DNA of 64,000 bases. Origin: Mesotoga sp. Brook.08.105.5.1. GTDB taxonomy: Bacteria > Thermotogota > Thermotogae > Petrotogales > Kosmotogaceae. The notes under the pieces are model-generated. The model did no database searches. It was given only the letters and a program-made list of their open reading frames with translations, and was not told where the DNA came from. The translations under genes were made by a program, and so were the position numbers. The DNA lies in assembly GCF_002752635.1 (NCBI RefSeq), contig NZ_AYTW01000056.1, positions 1 through 64,000 on the forward strand. Direction: 5' to 3'. Shown in pieces: positions 60,216 to 64,000 of this stretch; positions within the stretch are counted from its first letter, which is position 1; every line of letters begins with the position of its first letter.

Positions 60216-61253
60216 CTAAGTCCTTTCAATTTTCCAGGCCGCCTTCCTCAGCCTGTTCATGATTGCAAGTCCCACACCTGTTTCAGGGAAGGGCTCGGCA
60301 ATGATCTGAGAGTATTCCATGTTCTCTTTATTTCTCAGTTCTTTGAAGAGGTTCGAGGCAACCTCAATGAGGTTGTCTCTCGAACCGAGAACGACCTTCT
60401 TGACCTGAACGGGATAATAGTCCTTCATTTCTTCAGAACAAAGAACGAGAGACTTCTTTCTTCCAGCCACTATTCCCACCTTTGCGACAACCATTTCGGT
60501 CTCTCCTTCGACGAGTATTAATGGAATGTCTGGAGAATAATGTCTGTATTTCAAACCCGGTGACATTGGATCACCAAGATACTCTTTTCTGCCCGAAACA
60601 AAATCCGGGACAAGAAGATCTGGAAGGACTCCCTTCAGTTGATCCGGGTCGATAGGGCCCGGTCTCAATAGGGAGGGTCTTCCTCTTGAGAGATCAATAA
60701 TCGTAGATTCCAGTCCGAAAACCGTCGAACCCGAAAGGATTGTGCAGCTTGCTCTTTCGTCCATGTCTTCGATCACGTGTTCTTCCATTGTGGGACTTGG
60801 TCTGCCTGAGAGGTTTGCACTGGGCGCTGCGATAGGAACACCCGAGAGTCGTATCAGTTCTTGGGCCACCCGGTGGGAAGGAAATCTGACGGCCACACTC
60901 TTCAGCCCCGCAGTAACGGAGTCAGGTATTTCCTTGCTTTTTTCGAAGATCAACGACACTGGCCCTGGCCAGACAAGATCCATTAGAGCCGAAAAACTTT
61001 CGACATCTTGTGATACGATTTGTTTCAACATTTCCATGGTAGAAATGTGAACTATCAGTGGATTGTCCTGGGGCCTGCCTTTTGCCTCAAAAATCTTCAT
61101 GATGGCCGTCTCATCAAAGGTATTCGCGCCCAATCCATAAACAGTCTCCGTAGGAAAAACGACAACTTCGCCTTTCCTGATTAGTTCAGCAGCCTTCTTC
61201 AGAATTGCTTCATCGGGGTTCTCGGAATTCACCCGTAAATATACAGTACCCAT
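60216..61253 (-). CDS. sua5: Threonylcarbamoyl-AMP synthase (Sua5/YwlC type)
   Basis: Makes threonylcarbamoyl-AMP for the t6A37 modification of ANN-decoding tRNAs. The YrdC domain fills the first ~200 residues: GEVVVFPTETVYGLGANTFD, KGRPQDNPLIVHIS, and SVAVRFPSHRVAQELI then PIAAPSANLSGRPSPT. The C-terminal Sua5 domain (GMKYRHYSP-like segment SPGLKYRHYSPDIPLILVEG) distinguishes it from short TsaC. GGAGGAAGA precedes the ATG at 61253. 345 residues is typical of Sua5. Confidence 0.94.
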   Translation of the reverse strand: MGTVYLRVNSENPDEAILKKAAELIRKGEVVVFPTETVYGLGANTFDETAIMKIFEAKGRPQDNPLIVHISTMEMLKQIVSQDVESFSALMDLVWPGPVSLIFEKSKEIPDSVTAGLKSVAVRFPSHRVAQELIRLSGVPIAAPSANLSGRPSPTMEEHVIEDMDERASCTILSGSTVFGLESTIIDLSRGRPSLLRPGPIDPDQLKGVLPDLLVPDFVSGRKEYLGDPMSPGLKYRHYSPDIPLILVEGETEMVVAKVGIVAGRKKSLVLCSEEMKDYYPVQVKKVVLGSRDNLIEVASNLFKELRNKENMEYSQIIAEPFPETGVGLAIMNRLRKAAWKIERT

Positions 61254-61267
61254 TCTTCCTCCGTCGG

Positions 61268-61507
61268 TTAAAGAAACCTTCTAATTACTCTCCAGAGCCA
61301 AAGGGCTCCCGTAATTATAACACTCACTATTAGCCCAGAAGTGATCGGGAGCCACAATTCGAAATTGCTTCTGCTTATGTGAATATCTCCCGGAAGTCTT
61401 CCAAAATTCAGACCGACTTTTCGCAGCAGAAATAGAACAAGCGCGACCGTTATACAGACAAGCCCAATTCTGATCAACAGTTTCTCAAGATACTCCAGAA
61501 GAATCAC
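61268..61507 (-). CDS. DUF2905 membrane protein
   Basis: Two-helix membrane protein of about 79 residues with the family motif LGRLPGDIHI-like segment GLNFGRLPGDIHISRSNFE between hydrophobic helices. GTG at 61507 has GGAAGG seven bases upstream. It is 14 bases from sua5 and likely cotranscribed. No function is known for the family. The ~266 bases upstream, to the GNAT gene, contain nothing I can support. Confidence 0.82.
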   Translation of the reverse strand: MILLEYLEKLLIRIGLVCITVALVLFLLRKVGLNFGRLPGDIHISRSNFELWLPITSGLIVSVIITGALWLWRVIRRFL

Positions 61508-61773
61508 CTCTTTGCCTTCCAGATAAATTATAGACCCTTTTCCGGCTCGGCAAATTGAGCGTCCGTGAAGTTGATACCATCCCATAACACGAAAGATGTT
61601 GTAGGGTTTTCAAAAAGCCAGACAGTGAAAATACTCCGCAGGCCATCCCGGCAGACCGCACATGAGCGCTCTGCGGTGGGAAGATGAGCGTAAGCTCTAG
61701 AAAACCAAATGAGATCCAGAGTTATTGAAAGCCTAAGCGATTCGACTCTAGAGCAGCAACCTGTTTGCACAGT

Positions 61774-62250
61774 TCATTCCGATTCGTTCAATCTGAACAT
61801 GAAGTCGGCCGCATCGGTTCTTTCTTGCCAATTCGGCTTTGAGTAGAATCCTCGACGATAGGACTCTTTTGACCTTATGTTTATCAGCCTTATCCTGCAG
61901 CAGCCTCTCTTCTTGGATTCATTTACCGCCCTTCTCAGCAGCTCTCCTCCGATGCCCTTTCCCCGCCAGGGTGTTTTCACAAACAACTCTCCAACATAAC
62001 CTTCGGCGCCTCCCATGAATAGATAAGGCATGAAATGCACGCTGGCGTATCCTGTCAACTCGTCTCCCTCTTCTGCAACGAGAATGAGGTGATCGTCCTT
62101 CTCCACACTCCACTGAACCATCTTTTCAATGCTCTTCAAGTATGTTTCCTCTTCAAAACCCTTGTTCTTGAACCATCCGATATCGACGACTATATCCTTG
62201 AGTCCAGCAGCATCTCTTAGTTCAACTTCTCTTATCCTCAGTCCGTTCAC
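61774..62250 (-). CDS. GNAT-family N-acetyltransferase
   Basis: Acetyl-CoA-dependent acetyltransferase of 158 residues. Motif A, the acetyl-CoA pyrophosphate loop, is VKTPWRGKGIGGELLRRAV, preceded by the strand GYVGELFV, and the C-terminus has SKESYRRGFYSK. Start choice is uncertain because AAGGAG is only one base from the GTG at 62250. Substrate unknown. Confidence 0.88.
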   Translation of the reverse strand: MNGLRIREVELRDAAGLKDIVVDIGWFKNKGFEEETYLKSIEKMVQWSVEKDDHLILVAEEGDELTGYASVHFMPYLFMGGAEGYVGELFVKTPWRGKGIGGELLRRAVNESKKRGCCRIRLINIRSKESYRRGFYSKPNWQERTDAADFMFRLNESE

Positions 62251-62441
62251 ACTCCTTCGTCATTTTTAGCTCAAGGCGATTATTGCATTGAACATTGATC
62301 AATAGCAATCACTTTACTCCAAATTACGAATTCCACTTAAGTCAAGGTACAGAAAGCAGCCCTCCTTAATGATAACCGGTCGCTGCGAATAGAGACATCA
62401 CAGACTCATCAGGCGAAAAAGCTCATTGGATAAAACTCCTG

Positions 62442-62561
62442 CTATGATTGTGCCTTTACATTGAAAGATGCGATTACATATTCGCCAGCTTTTTTCTGAA
62501 CCGAAGCTGGCCCGATCCCTTCAAGCAAATGATCCTCGGGCGGAAAAAGAGAACCGCTCAT
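62442..62561 (-). pseudogene. Protein-like fragment in a 445-base gene-free gap
   Basis: Between the GNAT gene and tRNA-Ser (62251-62695) there is no intact gene. On the minus strand a 39-codon frame, from an ATG at 62561 without a ribosome site, reads MSGSLFPPEDHLLEGIGPAS then VQKKAGEYVIASFNVKAQS and stops. Its composition and regularity look like a piece of a conserved enzyme, but I cannot name the family. Upstream and downstream sequence is not coding. Confidence 0.3.
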
Positions 62562-62652
62562 TTCAGTAATTCAAACTCAAAGAAATGAGATAGGAGAGTT
62601 GGGAAACGCTTAACCAGTGTCCTTTGAAGAGGTTTTCAAGACTTGCGTTGCA

Positions 62653-62681
62653 TTGACACCACAACCTCACCGTGATAGAAT
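62653..62681 (+). promoter_or_regulatory. Promoter of tRNA-Ser and tRNA-Arg
   Basis: TTGACA at 62653-62658, 17-base spacer, TAGAAT at 62676-62681. Confidence 0.87.
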
Positions 62682-62695
62682 GAACTCTGTAGGGT

Positions 62696-62785
62696 GGAGA
62701 GATGGCCGAGAGGCCGAAGGCGCGTGCCTGCTAAGCACGTGAGGGTTTATACCCTCCGAGGGTTCGAATCCCTCTCTCTCCGCCA
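62696..62785 (+). tRNA. tRNA-Ser(GCT)
   Basis: GGAGAGA/TCTCTCC acceptor stem, long variable arm, anticodon loop CTGCTAA giving GCU, T-loop GGTTCGAATCC, encoded CCA. Confidence 0.96.
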
Positions 62786-62800
62786 TTATATTGTTTATGG

Positions 62801-62877
62801 GTGCCCGTAGCTCAGCTGGATAGAGCGCTAGACTGCGGATCTGGAGGCCGGGCGTTCAAATCGCCCCGGGCACGCCA
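62801..62877 (+). tRNA. tRNA-Arg(GCG)
   Basis: GTGCCCG/CGGGCAC acceptor stem, D-arm AGCTCAGCTGGATAGAGC, anticodon loop CTGCGGA giving GCG, T-loop CGTTCAAATCG, encoded CCA. Only 15 bases separate it from tRNA-Ser, so they share a transcript. An unmodified G34 for Arg CGC codons, rather than the usual A/I34, is notable. Confidence 0.94.
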
Positions 62878-62888
62878 TTAATCTTTCT

Positions 62889-63611
62889 TTATAAAACCAT
62901 TTTCTTTAATTTTTCCATCACATCTTTCGGTTTCGATATGCCATATATGCAGTTTGCTGGGTTTGCAACAAACTCTTTCTCAGTGCTGACGCTTCCCACA
63001 AAGGCTCCCCCACGAAGGCTCTGAGTTCCTGCATCGGTCGTAAAGCCTCCCATTACCCCTCTATCTCCCGAACCCATTCCAGAAGAGGTTACAGGAATCA
63101 CGTGACCAACTCCCATTATGAGTTCGAAGAAGTTTCTCTTTAGCATGACGTTTGTAATGTGTCTGGCGACAATCATATGAGAGTTTGAGCTGAACATTCC
63201 GTGGGTAATCTCCACTCCGGCATCGCTGAACTCGTACTTGAAAGATTTCCTGTAAATCTCCACGAAGATGACACCGAGCAGCCCCGCTACGGTGAAAAGA
63301 AGTACCGGCCCATTGTCGAACAACGGTTTGAGATCATTGTAGGTCTTCTCGGGGAAAACGTACCTTATCAACCAGCCGGCAGCATTCAAGAGCGCCGGCC
63401 AGAAGAACCAGCCGAATCTCCTTCGGGAGAACGCCAGTAGAATTCCTGGAACTACTGTCAAGGCTATCCAGACTGCTATAAGAAAAAGGCGATTGTTTCC
63501 GTCTATGCCCGACAGGTCAAAGTTCAGATAGAATATGATTCCTAGAAAGAAATAGTAAGGATAGATGAAGTACCTGATCATAAAAGAGCGACGTGTTGGT
63601 TTAAGGTTCAT
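62889..63611 (-). CDS. Membrane protein with bacterial PH domain
   Basis: Protein of 240 residues: four hydrophobic segments in the first ~120 residues, then a PH-like domain (YKSFKYEFSDAGVEITHGMF-type start, KYEFSDAGVEITHGMFSSN, ending KPKDVMEKLKKM). The YdbS/YdbT-like domain usually supports membrane attachment. GGAGG is eight bases before the ATG. It overlaps the upstream nuclease gene by 11 bases. Its product is unknown functionally. Confidence 0.8.
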   Translation of the reverse strand: MNLKPTRRSFMIRYFIYPYYFFLGIIFYLNFDLSGIDGNNRLFLIAVWIALTVVPGILLAFSRRRFGWFFWPALLNAAGWLIRYVFPEKTYNDLKPLFDNGPVLLFTVAGLLGVIFVEIYRKSFKYEFSDAGVEITHGMFSSNSHMIVARHITNVMLKRNFFELIMGVGHVIPVTSSGMGSGDRGVMGGFTTDAGTQSLRGGAFVGSVSTEKEFVANPANCIYGISKPKDVMEKLKKMVL

Positions 63612-64000
63612 TCGTATCGCCTCCAGCTCTTGAGATCATTTGAAGGAGTTCCGCCTCGAAGCTCACTTGATCTTCAAGTACAATCTTCTCTGCCTTTCCG
63701 TCTTTAAGAAAGAGCAGTGTAGCTTCAACGGGGGACAAGAGATCTCTGAGAATGTAGAGGTAGAACCGCATCTGGAATCGGTACTTGTCGATGAATCCGG
63801 GACTCCAGTTCGCGTATTTGAAATCTACAATCCTCCACTTTCCGTCCTTCAAGTATAGTTTATCAACAATTCCGATCAAAACATACTTCCCGAACCCATG
63901 TTGAAAGTGGAATTCGCTTAACACTCTTTCAGAATCTTCAACTTCCTTGATGATTTGATGTTGGACTAGTCCGGAGAGAACTTTCTTCACTTCAATCAGA
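63601..64000 (-). CDS. C-terminal part of a RecB/AddA-type PD-(D/E)XK nuclease (runs off the window)
   Basis: The frame is open to the right edge, so only the last ~132 codons are seen. They form a Cas4/RecB-like nuclease domain: VLIGIVDKLYLKDGKWRIVD contains the GxxD and D-x(n)-DFK elements (IVDFKYA with the catalytic Lys), and YRFQMRFYLYILRDL is the following QxxxY helix. Such a domain ends UvrD/RecB/AddA helicase-nucleases, which would extend beyond the window. Confidence 0.75.
   Translation of the reverse strand, partial: LIEVKKVLSGLVQHQIIKEVEDSERVLSEFHFQHGFGKYVLIGIVDKLYLKDGKWRIVDFKYANWSPGFIDKYRFQMRFYLYILRDLLSPVEATLLFLKDGKAEKIVLEDQVSFEAELLQMISRAGGDTNEP

Noticed and set aside
61528-61770. 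A minus-strand gene between the GNAT and DUF2905 genes
   Set aside because: No ribosome site, atypical composition, and it overlaps the probable DUF2905 leader.
1-64000. CRISPR arrays, insertion sequences, prophage, rRNA operon
   Set aside because: No spaced direct repeats, transposase motifs, phage structural genes or rRNA sequence were seen anywhere in the window.

Overview
The window looks like a chromosomal segment of a mesophilic or moderately thermophilic member of the Thermotogota, most like the Mesotoga/Kosmotoga group. This is an inference from three things. There is a PolC-type replicative polymerase in a genome otherwise full of Thermotogota-style enzymes (secreted and cytoplasmic GH13, GH31 and GH36 glycosidases, a THEP1-like NTPase, GT4 glycolipid-type glycosyltransferases, DUF2905 and DUF2207 proteins). 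Base composition is moderate. Strong GGAGG ribosome sites stand in front of many TTG and GTG starts. No rRNA, CRISPR array, insertion sequence or prophage is visible. Six tRNA genes are present, all with encoded CCA.

Layout. 0.2-4.3 kb: HtpX protease and LemA, a HAD phosphatase and a DUF2207 membrane protein. 4.3-10 kb: a glutaredoxin behind a promoter with a CsoR-like dyad, then galactokinase, a Gfo/Idh/MocA oxidoreductase, a Cys/Met-metabolism PLP enzyme and an alpha-galactosidase interrupted by one in-frame TGA. 10-18 kb: a secreted GH13 enzyme overlapping an EamA transporter, a large secreted HELSH metallopeptidase and a GH31 glucosidase. 18-22.8 kb: SCP2-like, DsrE-like, LUD and acylphosphatase genes, an HD hydrolase, and surE-def-fmt. 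22.8-30.6 kb: tRNA-Leu, DinG/XPD-like helicase, ComF, tRNA-Gln, two GT4 glycosyltransferases with a flippase-like membrane protein, a THEP1-like NTPase and tRNA-Cys. 30.6-33.5 kb: a gene-poor, partly AT-rich stretch with a secreted redoxin-domain protein, a newly recognised decayed cysteine-containing gene just upstream of it, a possible structured RNA and tRNA-Asp. 33.5-41.7 kb: ruvC-polC-(divergent sliding-clamp-like protein), then a degenerate ABC ATPase overlapping a Cys-nucleophile alpha/beta hydrolase. 42-54 kb: a sensor with periplasmic-binding, PAS, GAF, GGDEF and HD-GYP domains, a PAF-acetylhydrolase-like enzyme, a PhnP-like metallohydrolase, two tandem TPR-GGDEF proteins with the remains of a third helical-repeat gene, DUF4258, and a second secreted GH13 enzyme. 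54-64 kb: a LolD/FtsX-type ABC pair, a DmpA-type peptidase, a PAS-HD-GYP protein, the Sua5 region, GNAT, tRNA-Ser, tRNA-Arg, a PH-domain membrane protein and the end of a RecB/AddA-type nuclease.

Functionally, three themes dominate: breakdown and uptake of alpha-glucans and galactosides; cyclic-di-GMP signalling, with three GGDEF and two HD-GYP domains inside 18 kb; and DNA replication and repair (RuvC, PolC, clamp-like protein, XPD-like helicase, nuclease). The observations most worth following are the clamp-like gene coupled to polC, the decayed cysteine-containing gene at 32.2-32.7 kb, the CsoR-like operator before glutaredoxin, and the degenerate ABC ATPase/hydrolase pair. No coherent, wholly new multi-gene system can be claimed from the sequence alone.
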